A stretch of DNA of 64,000 bases, from contig OX465595.1 of assembly GCA_950022295.1 (NCBI GenBank), positions 434,552,270-434,616,269 of the forward strand, in the 5' to 3' direction. The position numbers and the translations under genes were made by a program. The first letter of the stretch is position 1, and every line of letters starts with the position of its first letter. Below are positions 44,302 through 56,303 of the stretch, one piece after another. The DNA is from Bromus sterilis. Lineage: Eukaryota > Streptophyta > Magnoliopsida > Poales > Poaceae. The notes under the pieces were generated by a model that saw only the letters and a program-made list of their open reading frames with translations, did no database searches and was not told the DNA's origin.

Positions 44302-45054
44302 TTGCCAGCAGTTATATATGAAAATCCCCCTTTTCCCGCAAGGATAAGGGAGCACTCTTTTGTGACAGGCATAATAAATAAAAGTGAGAGAAGAATTGAT
44401 GAGCCCGAGGACCAGATCAAGGTCGATCCTCAAGTTGCATTGGTTAAGGATCTTGTTACTAATGATGCTTTCGATTCCAAAATAAATTTTTGTCTTGTTT
44501 CCACTAACCTTGTCACAGCCAAGAATAAAGGCCCAATTTCAGGTACTCTAGTAGTATCTGTTAAAATAGGAGATCACAATTATTATGGGCGATGTGATTT
44601 GGGATCGAGTGCTAGTGTTATCCCGTATTCACTTTATCAAGAGATCATGGGTGAGATTTCACCTTGTGAACTTGAAGAAGTTGATGTTACTATTCATCTT
44701 ACAAACAGAGAAACTATCTCTCCTATCAGAATTGTGAGAGACGTTGAAGTCTTATGCGGAAAGGTAAAATATCCTACCGACTTTCTAGTACTTGGTTCAG
44801 TAAGGGATAATTTTTGTCCTATTACTTTCGGTAGACCTTTTCTCAGAACTTGTGGAGCTATAATAGATTGCAAGAAAGGTAAAGTTTCTGTTGAATTCAA
44901 TGGTGAGCCATATGAATTTAAATTTTCTAAGTTCGCTAAGCAACCTCGTGGTACTAACTTGCCTAGTAACGATAAGATTATTGAAGATATTGCCTCCATT
45001 GCTATTTCTTCTAATGATCCTTTGCAGCAATATATGGAGTACCACGAGAAATGA
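44302..45054 (+). CDS. pol: B protease region
   Basis: A 250-codon frame with an aspartic-protease fold: KIGDHNYYGRCDLGSSASVIP (active-site D-L-G, normal for Athila-like proteases) near residues 92-112 and the flap/ITFGRPFL block near 170. The pol frame then shifts; the next domain is read one frame over from about 45060. It would mature the polyprotein. Confidence 0.8.
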   Translation: MPAVIYENPPFPARIREHSFVTGIINKSERRIDEPEDQIKVDPQVALVKDLVTNDAFDSKINFCLVSTNLVTAKNKGPISGTLVVSVKIGDHNYYGRCDLGSSASVIPYSLYQEIMGEISPCELEEVDVTIHLTNRETISPIRIVRDVEVLCGKVKYPTDFLVLGSVRDNFCPITFGRPFLRTCGAIIDCKKGKVSVEFNGEPYEFKFSKFAKQPRGTNLPSNDKIIEDIASIAISSNDPLQQYMEYHEK

Positions 45055-46780
45055 TTTGCATATGCAGGAGAGAAATGAGTTGGACGAAATATTCTTAAGA
45101 CAACCTGCTATCCTAAAGCACAACCTTCCCGTTGATCCTTTGGGAATTTTATTGAAACCAAACGAAGATCCAGTGTTTGAACTTAAACCCCTTCCTGATA
45201 TGCTCAAATATGCTTATTTAGATGAAAAGAAAGTATATCCTGTTATTATCAATTCTAACCTTTCAGGGTATGAAGAAGAGCGACTATTGGAAGTACTTCG
45301 CAAACATCGAGGTGCAATTGGCTATACCCTTGATGACCTTATGGGGATTAGTCCATCTATTTGTCAACACACCATCAACCTTGAGCCTGATGCTAAACCA
45401 GTTGTTGATCATCAACGACAGTTGAATCCGAAGATGATGGATGTTGTAAGGACTGAGATTCTCAAGCTTCTAGCCGCAGGTATTATCTACCCTATAGCTG
45501 ATAGTAAGTGGGTAAGCCCGATTCATTGTGTTCCAAAGAAAGGAGGTACAACTGTGGTTCCTAACGATAAGAATGAACTAATACCTCAGAGAATTAATAT
45601 TTGATATAGAATGTGTATTGATTACAGGAAGCTGAACAAGGCAACCAGGAAGGACCACTACCCGTTGTCGTTCATCGACCAAATGCTCTAAAGGTTATCC
45701 AAAAATACTCACTTTTGTTATCTTGATGGTTATTCTGGCTTCTCTAAAATTCATGTTAACACTTCTGATCAAGAGAAGACCACTTTTACTTGTCCCTATG
45801 GTACTTACGCTTACAGGTGTATGCCTTTTGTTTATGTAATTCCCCTGCTACTTTTCAAAGGTGTATGTCTGCTATCTTTCATGGTTTTTGTGAAGAGATT
45901 GTGGAGGTATTCATGGATGATTTCTCCGTCTATGGAACCTCTTTTGACCATTGTCTCCACAACCTTAATAAAGTTTTGCAGAGATGTGAGGACACAAATT
46001 TGGTGCTTAATTAACTGGGAGAAGTGCCACTTTATGGTCAACGAGGGAATTGTTCTTGGCCACAAGATTTCCAAGAGGGGAATTGAGGTGGAGAGGGCCA
46101 AGATCGAAGCAATTGAAAGAAATCCCTACCCAAGGGACATCAAAGGTATTCATATTGTTCTCGGTCATCCTGGTTTCTATAGAAGATTTATTAAAGACTT
46201 TTCTAAGACTTCAAGACCCCTCACTAATCTTCTCCAGATGGATGTTCCTTTTGTTTTTGATGAAGATTGTAAGGAAGCCTTTGAGGTTCTTAAGAAATCT
46301 TTAATAACCGCTCCTATAGTACAACCACCTGATTGGAATTTACCTTTCGAAATTATGTGTGATGCTAGTGATTTTGCTGTTGGAGCTGTTTTAGGGCAAA
46401 GGGTTGATAAGAAGTTGAATGTTATTTATTATGCTAGCAAAACCCTTGATAGTGCTCAAAAGAATTATGCTACTACTGAGAAGGAATTCTTAGCAGTAGT
46501 GTTTGCTTGTGATAAGTTTAGGAAGTATATTGTTGATTCTAAGATTATTATTCATAATGCCCATGATGCCATTAAGTATCTTATGGAGAAGAAGGATGCC
46601 AAACCCAGACTCATCCGATGGGTACTCCTTCTTCAAGAATTTGATTTGCGGATTGTCGATAGGAAAGGAGCAGACAATCTGGTGGAGGATAATCTTTCAA
46701 GGATGGAAGATATACTGCATGATCCCATTCCAGTCAACGACAGTTTTCCAAACGAACGGCTAGCTGATGTAAAAGTATAA
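45055..46780 (+). pseudogene. pol: B reverse transcriptase and RNase H, broken
   Basis: The RT N-terminus is read to 45604, where an in-frame TGA (45602-45604) cuts it. The frame goes on through MCIDYRKLNKATRKD and meets another stop near 45688. RT palm motifs (NSPATFQRCM, FMDD near 45912) lie in a shifted frame, and after another shift near 46010 the RNase H follows (MCDASDFAVGAVLG near 46355, then NYATTEKEFLAVVFA). At least two stops and two shifts; not functional as it stands. Confidence 0.85.
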
Positions 46781-48127
46781 TCTCTCTCCGATCCTTGGTT
46801 TGCAGATTATGCTAACTTTATCGTTGCAAAGTTTTTTCCTCCAGGTTTAACATTTCAGCAAAGGAAGAAGTTCTTCCACGATTTGAGGCATTATTTTTGG
46901 GATGACCCACATCTTTCCAAAGAAGGTCCAGATGGGATCGTGAGGAGATGCATACCGGAACACGAGCAGAAGGACATTCTCAGACAATGTCACGATAGTC
47001 CATATGGAGGACATCATGCCGGTGAGAGGACCGCACATAAGGTTCTTCAATCAGGTTTTTATTGGCCTACTCTCTTTAAGGATGCTAGAAATTATGTTTT
47101 GTCTTGTGATAAGTGTCAGAGAGTTGGTAATATTAGTAGAAGGAATGAGATGCCTATGAATTACTCTCTAGTGATTGATCCTTTTAGTTGCCGGGGTTTT
47201 GATTTTATGGGTCCTTTTCCTCCCTTGCACAAGTAGACTCACATCTTAGTTGATGTTGATTATGTAACAGAGTGGGTAGAGGCAATCCCCACTAAAAGTG
47301 TTGATCACAAGACATCTTTGAAAATGCTCAAGGATGTAATTTTTCCTAGGTTTGGAGTACCCCGGTACCTCATGACTGATGGGGGTTCATACTTTACGCA
47401 TGGAGCTTTTAGAAAAGCTTTAGCCAAGTACGATGTCAATCATAGAATTGCTTCACCGTACCATCTTCAAACTAGTGGGCAAGTGGAGCTCACCAATAGA
47501 GAGATCATGTTGATCTTACAGAAGACAGTTAATAGAAATAGAAAAGACTGGTCAAATAAGTTAGGAGATGCTTTGTGTGCATATAGAACTTCTTACAAAA
47601 ACCCCATGGGCATGTCTCCCTATAAGATGGTCTATGGCAAGGCTTGTCATTTGCCATTAGAATTAGAACACAAAGCTTTCTAGGCTATTAGAGAGCTTAA
47701 TACTTACCCGAAATTAGCTGGTGAAAAGCGTCTCATGAACTTGACTTCTCTAGATGAGTGGAGAAGTGAAGCTTACGAGAGCGCTAAAATGTTCAAGGAA
47801 AAGGTAAAGAAGTGGCACGATAGGAGGATTCCGAAACGTGAATTTAATGTTGGTGATAAAGTTTTGTTGTTTAGATCCCGTTTCAGGTTTTCTCCAGGTA
47901 AACTACTTTCCAGGTGGGAAGGGCCATTTCATATTGAGGAAGTTTACCGCTCAGGTGCAATCAAGATTAACAATTTCAAAGGCACCAAACCTCAAGTTGT
48001 GAATGGGAAAAGAATTAAGCATTACATAGCATGAGAACATGTCAATGTTGATGTGGATTTGGTATACACAACAACTCACGAAGAACATATTGCAGCCCTG
48101 TTTCAGACACCAGCAGAAGAAGAATAA
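46781..48127 (+). pseudogene. pol: B integrase, interrupted by stop codons
   Basis: One frame carries the HHCC zinc domain (SPYGGHHAGERT, SCDKCQRVGN near 47106), the DDE core (D near 47252, TDGG near 47376, E in VELTNREI near 47485) and the C-terminal domain (FNVGDKVLLFRSRF near 47850). Stops at 46778-46780, 47234-47236 and 47681-47683 are in this frame and may be single-base changes. No chromodomain, as expected for Athila-like elements. Confidence 0.85.
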
Positions 48128-48235
48128 GGAAAGGTATGTATTACGGTAAGGAAACATCGCAAACCGCCATAAAAATCCTGTATTATGAGTTTTTGTAAAA
48201 TTAGGAAAATTTGAGGCCTAAGTGGAGACGGACAC

Positions 48236-48330
48236 AAGCTCCAGGGGCCCAGGCTCCCCCCTGGCCACGCCGGGAGGCCGCCTGGGCACCCAGAAGTCCG
48301 TCTCCGACCTCGCTTTGGCTCGTTACCTTC
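48236..48330 (+). repeat. Internal copy of the GC-rich LTR module in B
   Basis: GGGGCCCAGGCTCCC...CCACGCCGGGAGGCC resembles the GC-rich modules in the LTRs of B, A and D but lies inside the element between integrase and the extra ORF. A TTTCTGTGCAG acceptor-like sequence follows at about 48331-48343. Confidence 0.6.
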
Positions 48331-48454
48331 CTTTCTGTGCAGAAATTTTTGCTATATATTTCCCCGGATTGTTCCGGCAACGTATCTCGCGATTTCGTGT
48401 GTTTTCTTTTTTATCTGTTTCTGCCAGAAAATCTTTTAGCTAGACCTAGGTGCC

Positions 48455-48960
48455 ATGGCTTCCCCAAGTTCCCCCAAGGACAAGTTCATCGTCAACGTCT
48501 CAACCCTTACCTCGCTGAGGTAAAGAAGCACCCCCAGATCCTTCGTGTGGAGGATGGTGATCTCCACAAGAAGGATCTGAAGGGACTAGTCAAGGGAGGG
48601 AGCACCGAGGAGCGGCTGAAGGAGATGGAACATGAGGTCTTCAAGTTCAAGAAGATGGTGGAGCGTGGTGTTGAAGCTAACTTCGACATCATGAACGAGA
48701 TAGAGGCTTCCCACAAGAAGGAGATGAAGGAGATGTGGGAAAGCATCACCGCATCAGAAGAAAGAATTGAAGAGCTCCAAGGGCAAATTAATGATCTGCA
48801 CCTCCCGAACTGTGAGTATGAACTAAGGTTTATGCGGATGGTTATGGGTGATGCATGCAGGATTTCGGAGACCGACTTCTCTTATGAGACGGGAGAACCC
48901 CTTCCATGGAAGCACTTCGCCGAGGACTACGTGATCAATATGACCAGGAAGGAAGAGTGA
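48455..48960 (+). pseudogene. B extra ORF after integrase: coiled-coil protein, frameshifted
   Basis: Occupies the position of the env-like ORF of Athila elements. The likely start is the ATG at 48455 (MASPSSPKDK). That frame stops after about 22 codons, while the long downstream frame (to 48960) begins in another register, so one indel near 48495-48510 is inferred. The downstream part has about 80 residues of heptad-like Glu/Lys-rich sequence (STEERLKEMEHEVFKFKKM to ASEERIEELQGQINDL) and then a globular C-terminus. I see no signal peptide and no membrane helix, so an envelope role is not supported. Function unknown. Confidence 0.6.
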
Positions 48961-50582
48961 AATCTCCTTGGGTAATGGCATCCCCTTAGCTTGTTCCAAG
49001 CTTGGGGGAGTGCCCGTTATCTTTATCTTTATCTTTGTCTTTTAGAGTCAAGTAGAGTTGTATCATGTCTAGGGAAGTTATCTTATAAAATAGGTGTTTG
49101 CATTGAGGTCTTTCACTGCTCTTTGGAGAGTTATGTATCCGTCAGTGTGGAGTCTTCTATGATGGAATATTAATGAGAAGTCTATTGATTCCTTCGCTGC
49201 ACTCAATATGCTCTTCACGCAATCGACCTTATGATGATTCTTATGGGGAGTATTGACCTTATATCAGGTATGGCTTTGTAAACTTTATTTAATCTTGGCA
49301 AATATAGCTTTGGTCATAACAACAAGCATGATTTTCTCAAAGTAGCGACATAGCCAAACCCTTTATGTTATTATGCTTGAAGTGTTATGTTGACAAGGAA
49401 GACAACTTGATGTGCTATGCTTATTTTAATGTTTATGCTTTATACTGATTTTCATCTAAGTCATCATCAATTGTTTATTCTCTCAAAGCCTTTGTTAGCC
49501 AAACCTCTGTACTAAGCGGATTTCTGCTTGTACATCCATACCCTGAAACCAGTATCTCCCATATCAGTCCACCATACCTTCCTATTCGTGGTATTCCACT
49601 ACCACTCCTAAAGTATAGAATTTATGTGTTATCCTTAAATGTTCAAAGTCTTCTATTTCGTGCCCCTGTTTTAGCTCATGAGGAAGTAGTAGTTAATTCA
49701 TGACCTTCTCAAGTTGGACAAGTTTTACCCCGGGATTGCATGTCTAATATGCAAACCCCTAATTTGAGGAGGGATTGGCATGAGTGCGCCCAACTCACAA
49801 AAGATACAACAAACAAACCCTCCTTCACGCTTTGTTCATGAGAAATCAGAAAACTTTGGTAGTGATAAACAAAGGAGATTGCAGGGATGTGATCGTCCCC
49901 GCGTGGGAGACGTTCGAAACTTGTCCAATCTGAGAAGTAATTGATTTATCTATTAGCATTTGTTGGCAAATCATGCACCTCTCAAAACTTGTTTTCATTC
50001 TGTTTGACTTAAGGATAGCACTTGAGTTTTCCCTACTTCCCTAGAGCAGGGCCTATATTTAGTTTTAGTTTGAGTCAGTTCTTCCTACTTCTTTCTATTC
50101 TTAAAGAGAGCAGACACTTGATGTCACAAGGATTCATTCATATAAAGTTGCATTAAGATCTGTCATACCACATCCTTGTTGACATTATCATTTGATAAGT
50201 TGTTTGTTAAGCCTGGCTGAAGCAAACATCTTCCTTTGTGTTAACATTTTCACTTCATGCCTAACAGCATGTTCTTTCAAAAGCTTCAATTGATCTCTTC
50301 AAAATATAAAAAGAAAGAGCAAAAGTAAAAGCTATTAGTTGTTCTTTGACCAAAGGACATGTTTTCCATGATTTGATGAATTTACTTAGCCCTACTTTTG
50401 TTTATAATTGTTATTACTCTTTCCTAAGGGCCTTATGAGTTGAAGATTGTTGTTGAGGATGTTTGAGTTTGGTGAAGAAATCATGATGCTTCTTGTCCGT
50501 ATTCTATTTATCGACACTTCACTCTCTAAACTTGTGGACAGGTTTACCAAGCTCATTTTTCGCTTGGGGACAAGTGAGGTCT
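48961..50582 (+). other. B long non-coding 3' region
   Basis: AT-rich stretch of 1.6 kb between the last ORF and the polypurine tract. No gene on either strand. It begins with AGCTTGGGGGAGTGCCCG at about 49000, a near copy of the polypurine tract at 50584-50596, so two polypurine-like tracts bracket this region. Confidence 0.65.
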
Positions 50583-50596
50583 AAGCTTGGGGGAGT
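50583..50596 (+). promoter_or_regulatory. Polypurine tract of B
   Basis: AAGCTTGGGGGAGT directly before the 3' LTR start at 50597. Confidence 0.8.
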
Positions 50597-50877
50597 TGAT
50601 ACGTCCAAAATGCATCACTATTTTATATCATAATTCGTCCTTATTCATTGATATATTTCACATTACAATGGTGTTCTAATGTTGTTTTGGCTTGGTTTAC
50701 ACAGTTTGCAACTTTCCGATGCCGAAGCAGCAGACGCAGGATTCAGCGGTAAAAAGTGTACGCTGAGTTGCTGAAGAAGAACACCTCCAAATTACCACAA
50801 AATCTACGGAGGGTGTTTTTGGGAGGATTGACGAAGACACACGAAAGAGGGACCGGAGGGGGCCACAGGGGCCCCAG
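50597..50877 (+). repeat. 3' LTR of B, first part
   Basis: Starts TGATACGTCC and aligns with 41817-42098 of the 5' LTR. It is interrupted in the GC-rich module by C3. The last five bases, CCCAG (50873-50877), are the left TSD of C3. Confidence 0.92.
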
Positions 50878-53800
50878 TGTCACAACCCCAAGTTAGGTAT
50901 GTGCTAGGATCAAGTGCTCCTTTGCATCATGCAAAGATTTCAAAAGAAAATTCAAAAATTGGGAAAAGAAAAGCCCTGAGAAATTAAATCAAATGGCCAG
51001 ATAAAAATCATTTTCCAAAAATCATTTGAATGTTTGGAAAATTCCTATACATGGTGCTGATCATTTTAAAAATGGTTTGGGAGCAATCCCATGCTCATGG
51101 AATTTTCTAATTTTCAAATAATGGCTTGGAAATTAAATAAATACCCTATTTGATTTAAAATTCAAATGTTTTGAATTTTAAAAATGCTCAAATTTTATAA
51201 GTGGCTAGCTCTCTATTTTATGAGGCCATATAAAAAATTGTGGCATTTTATAAAATGCCTAGCTATTTTTATTAGCTAGGTCAACCTATTTACAGAGAAA
51301 GGAAAAGAAAAAGGAAAAACAGAGAAGAGAGGGAGCTTACCTTGCGCCTCAGGCGAGGCCCAACTCGCCTTGGCCTGGCCCAGACCACCCCGAAGCGCTG
51401 TCGTCTTCCTCCCCACGGCTCCAAGCAGCTCGCTGGAGCTGGGAGCGCGGCGACGACGACACCGCGACGCCCGACCCCTTCTAGGCCTCCCCCTCCCTCT
51501 CTCTTGCGCCACGCAACTCCACACACACCCCCGCACCCCTCCCCCTTGCTCCTGGTCACCCCCTCCTCTCTGCGACGCCATTTCCTCACCTTCCCGAGCG
51601 CCTGTCGGAGCACGCCGTCGTGCCCGACGTGGCCATCGGCGGAGAAAGCCCAGACCTCCTTGTCCATCGAGCTCCACACCGTCGACTTCGTCCCCGTGTG
51701 CAAGCAATCGAGGCCGTGAGCCACGAGCACGCCGTCCTCTTCACCGAGCCGCCGCTGGACCCGCAAGAACTCGTCGGGAAATTCGTCGCCGGCGTACTTC
51801 CTCCGACCCCGCCGTCTCCTCTGCTCGAATCGGGCTGAGAACATCGCCATTTTACCCTGTCCAGTGCCCCTCCCCGTGGCCTCCTTCGCCATCGCCGTAG
51901 TGCTCCGTCTCCGGCCGCCGCAAACGTCGACGTAGCCGTGGCCACAGACCTCCCCGCGTTGCTCCGATGGCACCAATGGACGCGCGCAAGCCCCAGCTTC
52001 CTCCCCGTACCACCCACGCCTCTTCCCGTGGCCAAATGCCCAGTCCGGCGAGAGCGCCGCCGTGCCCGAGCCGCCGGCCACTTAACCTAGCCCCCGAGCT
52101 AAACCCCCCACTAATCCTAACCCCTGGGCCACTGACAGTGGGCCCAGGCCACTAACTAACCACTGTTAGTTTTAAACTAACAGGGATTAACCCCCTGTGC
52201 CACTTACAGTGGAGGCCCACCTTTCAGCCACCCACACACGCCAGCTTGACGTCAGCATGACACAATAATGAATTTCCAGAAATTAAAAGAATTAAAGAAA
52301 TTCAGAAAATTCCAGAAAATAAACCAAACTTTGGAAATTCATAATTAATTCATCCTAACTCCAAATATAGCAAATAATATATGAAAAATGATCAGGAGAA
52401 AATTATCTATCCAAATATGCAACTTTCAACTTTGTTTGAGTTGATTTTAAGATGGAACCAGTAGCATATGTCATTTGATTTATTTGAAATTAATTCAAAT
52501 TCAATTCAAATGATTTTGCAACTTGGACCATGGAATTATACTATATTTCAACCACACTTCAGAGGCATATCATACACATTTCCAAAAGGTTCAAAATGAT
52601 CAAACAATGTCACATGTAACTTGGTCAAGTTTGAATTCAAATTGGAGTTTGAATTTGCAATTCAAATTGCAATATACTCCTTTTAAATGGAATGCTCAAC
52701 ACATCAGTACCTTGAACATCACCATTGCAATATTATTCATGTGATTGTGCATTGTACATTATGTTGATCCTATGATTGTCATGTTGCTGATAGACGTGGA
52801 GCCGGAACCCGAGATCACCCCCTTCGTTGAAGACCCCGTGACTGAACCTCGTCAGCAAGGCAAACAAACCCCCATTGATCATGTCGATAAAATCCCACTT
52901 CCCTCTCATGTCTCTCTTAGCATTGTTTAGGATGATCACCATGATAACGTTTCTACCGCATAGTTGAACCCATATCCTTTGCATGACCTATCATCTTGTC
53001 ACAGTAGTAAGCAAACCACAATCCTAGCAGATGTAGGAGTTGGTTGATATCATGTGACCCCTGGAACTGTTACTGCTTATTGCATGCTTAGTGGTACAAT
53101 GAGGTTGCTTATGATGTGAGTCGGGATGATGATAAACATGGTGTTCATGAAAGTGAAATGTGTTGGTGAATCCACCCTAATACAAGGTGAACGATGAGAG
53201 GCTGTGTAGGAGTACACAGTGGGTTGTCTCGTTGAACACTGCCTTAAGTCCGAGTTCTTGTGTGGTGATCCAAGAAGAAGAGTACAACCACACATTGGGC
53301 TCACTGACCCCTCTCATCCTAGTACCTCACCCCGTTCGAACCCCAAGAGTCGCAGTAGTTCGGAGTTCTGGTAGGGCTGTGGCACGGTCTGCGAAGTGGA
53401 TGAACGGCTTTTCAAGACCGGCTTGGGACCCTGCACACATCGTTTGAGGTTGTACTGGAACCTTGGCCGGACTTCCATACGGATCCCCTTCAGATAGGCG
53501 ACTCTCTGGACTAGAACGGAGTTGTGGGCGAAGTGTTGTGGTGGCATCCTCACTGTCACCTCTTGAACGGTGGCATGCAAAAGGCGGTAACTGATGACAC
53601 GTGTGTGTAGCGGTACACCCTTGCAAGGTTAACAAAACTATTCGAATAGCCGCGTCCGCGGTTAAGGACTGCTTGGAAAGCTTAGCTTGATTATTAGACA
53701 ACTTGAACTGGATACTCCTAAAACTCGCAAGATAAGCGTGAGTGCTATGGTGTGCTTCTCGTGGGGAAGTCGAGGAAGTAACCCTAGTGGTGTATTGGTT

Positions 53801-54793
53801 GAAGAGATGTAGTGGACTCGTGTACGCTTCTTACCTCAAGTCTGGTACTCGTAGTTCAGGACTAGCCAAGTCAAAGCTGGCATTTCTGCAAGTGAAACCC
53901 CACCTCCCTTTACCTTGATACATGTGCATGAGTAGTATAGCTCCTATGTAAGTCTTGCTGAGTACGACTTTGTACTCACGTTTTCTTATTCTATGTTTTA
54001 GATGAACCCACCGACCCCGTTGGTGGCTTCTAACCGAAGCTTGAAGAATGAAGACTCAGACCAAGACCAAGCTAGTGTAGTCCTAGTCAGACGACTGGTT
54101 CCCTCGTGGAGGGCTTGTTTTAGATAAGGCTTCTCTAAGCCATTTGTTAAACTTGTCTGTACTCAGACCTACTTTGCTTCCGCTTGTCTGTTGTAATGTT
54201 GGATCACATGTTTGTGATCTCTGTGTGCACTCTGTAAGAGTTATTCAATAAAGTATATACTTTGTAGAGAATTGCAATGATACCTGCTGTTCATACAAGG
54301 CATGTGTGCTGCATGTATGTTTATAACATGCATGTCTTTGTATGGGTTTTCGAGACCTTAGTTGTGATCTGGCTGGCGGTCTTTTATACACCAAGTGGCC
54401 CTTAGATGTGCGCAGCTTGGGGCATCGCGATGCGATTGTTCGAGACTCTGTCTCGTGCACACTTTGATGTATGATCGAGCCCGCCCTAGACCCCGACTAA
54501 GTGATCGGGCTGGAGTAAGTCTATGTAAGAGTTATGAGATAGTCGATAGTATGGTTGAGGCGACTTGTCTTTGAATATGGGAGTTCATCACCCATATCAT
54601 TAGACTTGTGTGCGGACGATGAGGACCCATCTCAGTTGATCATCCGGCCTGGATGGGATGCCCCTCACGTACGATTCTTTCCGAGAACGTTCTGTGCTTG
54701 GCCTTGTCTGCTTAGACAAGTGGGTACGGTTCTCGGCTCTCCATATGACTATGTCGTAGTAGGACTTGCATACGCTAACCCCGGGTCCCGACA
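50878..54793 (+). repeat. 5' LTR of C3
   Basis: The LTR is 3916 bp, nearly identical to 59702-63636. GC-rich core at about 51340-52110. A polyadenylation-like AATAAA lies at 54247 within a stretch conserved in C1. The long - strand frame at 51290-52081 follows the GC-rich core and is present in both LTRs; I do not support it as a gene. Confidence 0.95.
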
Positions 54794-54797
54794 GACT

Positions 54798-54809
54798 TGG
54801 TATCAGAGC
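54798..54809 (+). promoter_or_regulatory. Primer-binding site of C3, initiator-Met tRNA type
   Basis: TGGTATCAGAGC, four bases after the LTR end, the same as in C1. Confidence 0.9.
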
Positions 54810-55264
54810 AGGACTGACTGTAGCATTATCAGCCTTGGCCGAAGTCGAGTCTAGCCTTCTATAGTTATATAGTTACTCTGGGTATATAAGGGAACAACGT
54901 AAGGCTTCTTTTTCTCCTTACCCTCATCGATCTGAGTTCTGATGTCACCCTTATCTTTTCTACGGGATGATAGGACTAGGCTCATCTATGTCTGACTAGA
55001 AAATCTCGTTGATTGCCTCCTTATAGCCGTAGGATTGTTGTGGTTGTCCAAAGTCTCCGTGTTTGGAGTTCCTTGAAGAACTTTTGTCTAATTTCTGCAA
55101 GGTTGTTTCATTTTCCATCCCAGTGTAGCCGTTATGCTGCCAGATTTGTTCCATGTTTCTTTGATCATTGCCTTCGCATTATAATCCTTTCCGCCTTCAT
55201 CATGTCTTGTTATCCTTGGATCCATCGTACAACCTGTTCTGATTGTTGATTTTTATCACACAGG
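54810..55264 (+). other. C3 leader
   Basis: Non-coding, homologous to the C1 leader up to about 55044. It includes GGGTATATAAGGGAAC at about 54880-54895. From 55045 to the gag ATG the sequence differs from C1 and has no counterpart of the accessory ORF. Confidence 0.7.
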
Positions 55265-56303
55265 ATGTCAGGTGGAACTCGTAGTGCTGTTCTTCGGAAT
55301 CGAGACCGTGATCGGAATCGAAATGATGATGAACCTCCAACCCCGCCTTCTGCGGCGGAAATCATGATGGAAGCTGAGCGGAATAGACGTGATGAAACAC
55401 GCCTTCTGGAGCTCATCGAGCAGAATACCGCCCACCATCGTAATGTGGTGGTCAGCATTCAGGACTTCATCCTCCTCAAGCCACCAGTATTCCGATGTTC
55501 TTCTGAGCCCCTTGAAGCTGATGATTGGCTCCGTTCCATCGAGCGTAAGCTTGGTACAACACATGTTGCTCCCGATGACCGAGTTGTTTTCGCGGTATAC
55601 TTCTTGGAAGGTGCTGCTCTTCAGTGGTGGGAGAACTATGTTGCAATGCAGCCAGATGGTCACGTAGTGACTTGGCAGGAGTTCTATGTTGCCTTTCGAG
55701 GGTACCACATTCTGGATGGGTTGATGGAGCGCAAGAAGGAAGAGTTCTGCAATCTGAATCAAGGAGAGATGTCCATTCACGAGTATGTGAGGGAATTCAA
55801 TCATCTTGCTCGATATTCCCAAGATGAGATCACCACCGATGCAGAAAGCAGGCAAGGTTCCGCAAGGGACTTAGCCCCATCCTTCGTCATGATCTCAACC
55901 TCCTTGAGTTTGCCACCTTTGAGGATTTAGTCAACAGATCCTTCAGAGCTGAGCATGGCAATGAAGTTTTTGAGAAGTCTCGCAAGCATGCTCTTGAACT
56001 TGCCCCTTCTTCCAGTTCACGCCCTCAGAAGCGCATGATCTGGATTCCTAACGGTTTGATCCTCCAAAACAACCCACCGAGGCCATCACTTGTGCCGCCT
56101 CGTCCACCAGCTCCACCAAACAACCCAGCTCCCGCACTATCTTTGGAGCCTGCTTTAGATGTGGCCAGCCTGGTCACTACTCTCGTGAGTGCTCCGTCAA
56201 TCAAAATGCTCCACCCCATGCCAAAAGAAACCCCACTGTTCGTGCCAAACCACCTCCGAAGGTTTCCACTTCCAAGCCATCCACCTCAGAAAATCTTGGA
56301 CGT
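55265..56303 (+). pseudogene. gag: C3 gag, frameshifted
   Basis: Starts at the ATG at 55265. The gag core (PLEADDWLRSIERKL near 82-96, then LQWWENYV and WQEFYVAFRGYHI) is intact to about 55845, where a shift moves the rest into another frame up to a stop at 55930. Further shifts are needed to reach the zinc-knuckle region near 56150-56190 and then the protease. Homologous to C1 gag over its whole length, with broken positions that differ from C1. Confidence 0.85.

Noticed and set aside
51290..52081. 263-codon - strand frame in the C3 5' LTR, repeated at 60114-60887
   Set aside because: It follows the GC-rich LTR core, is low-complexity in arginine and glycine, is present in both LTRs simply because they are copies, and has no recognisable domain. 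The opposite strand is equally open.
54798..54809. Possible tRNA gene fragments at the primer-binding sites
   Set aside because: They are only 12-18 base matches to tRNA 3' ends, at the expected position after each LTR; no tRNA fold is present.
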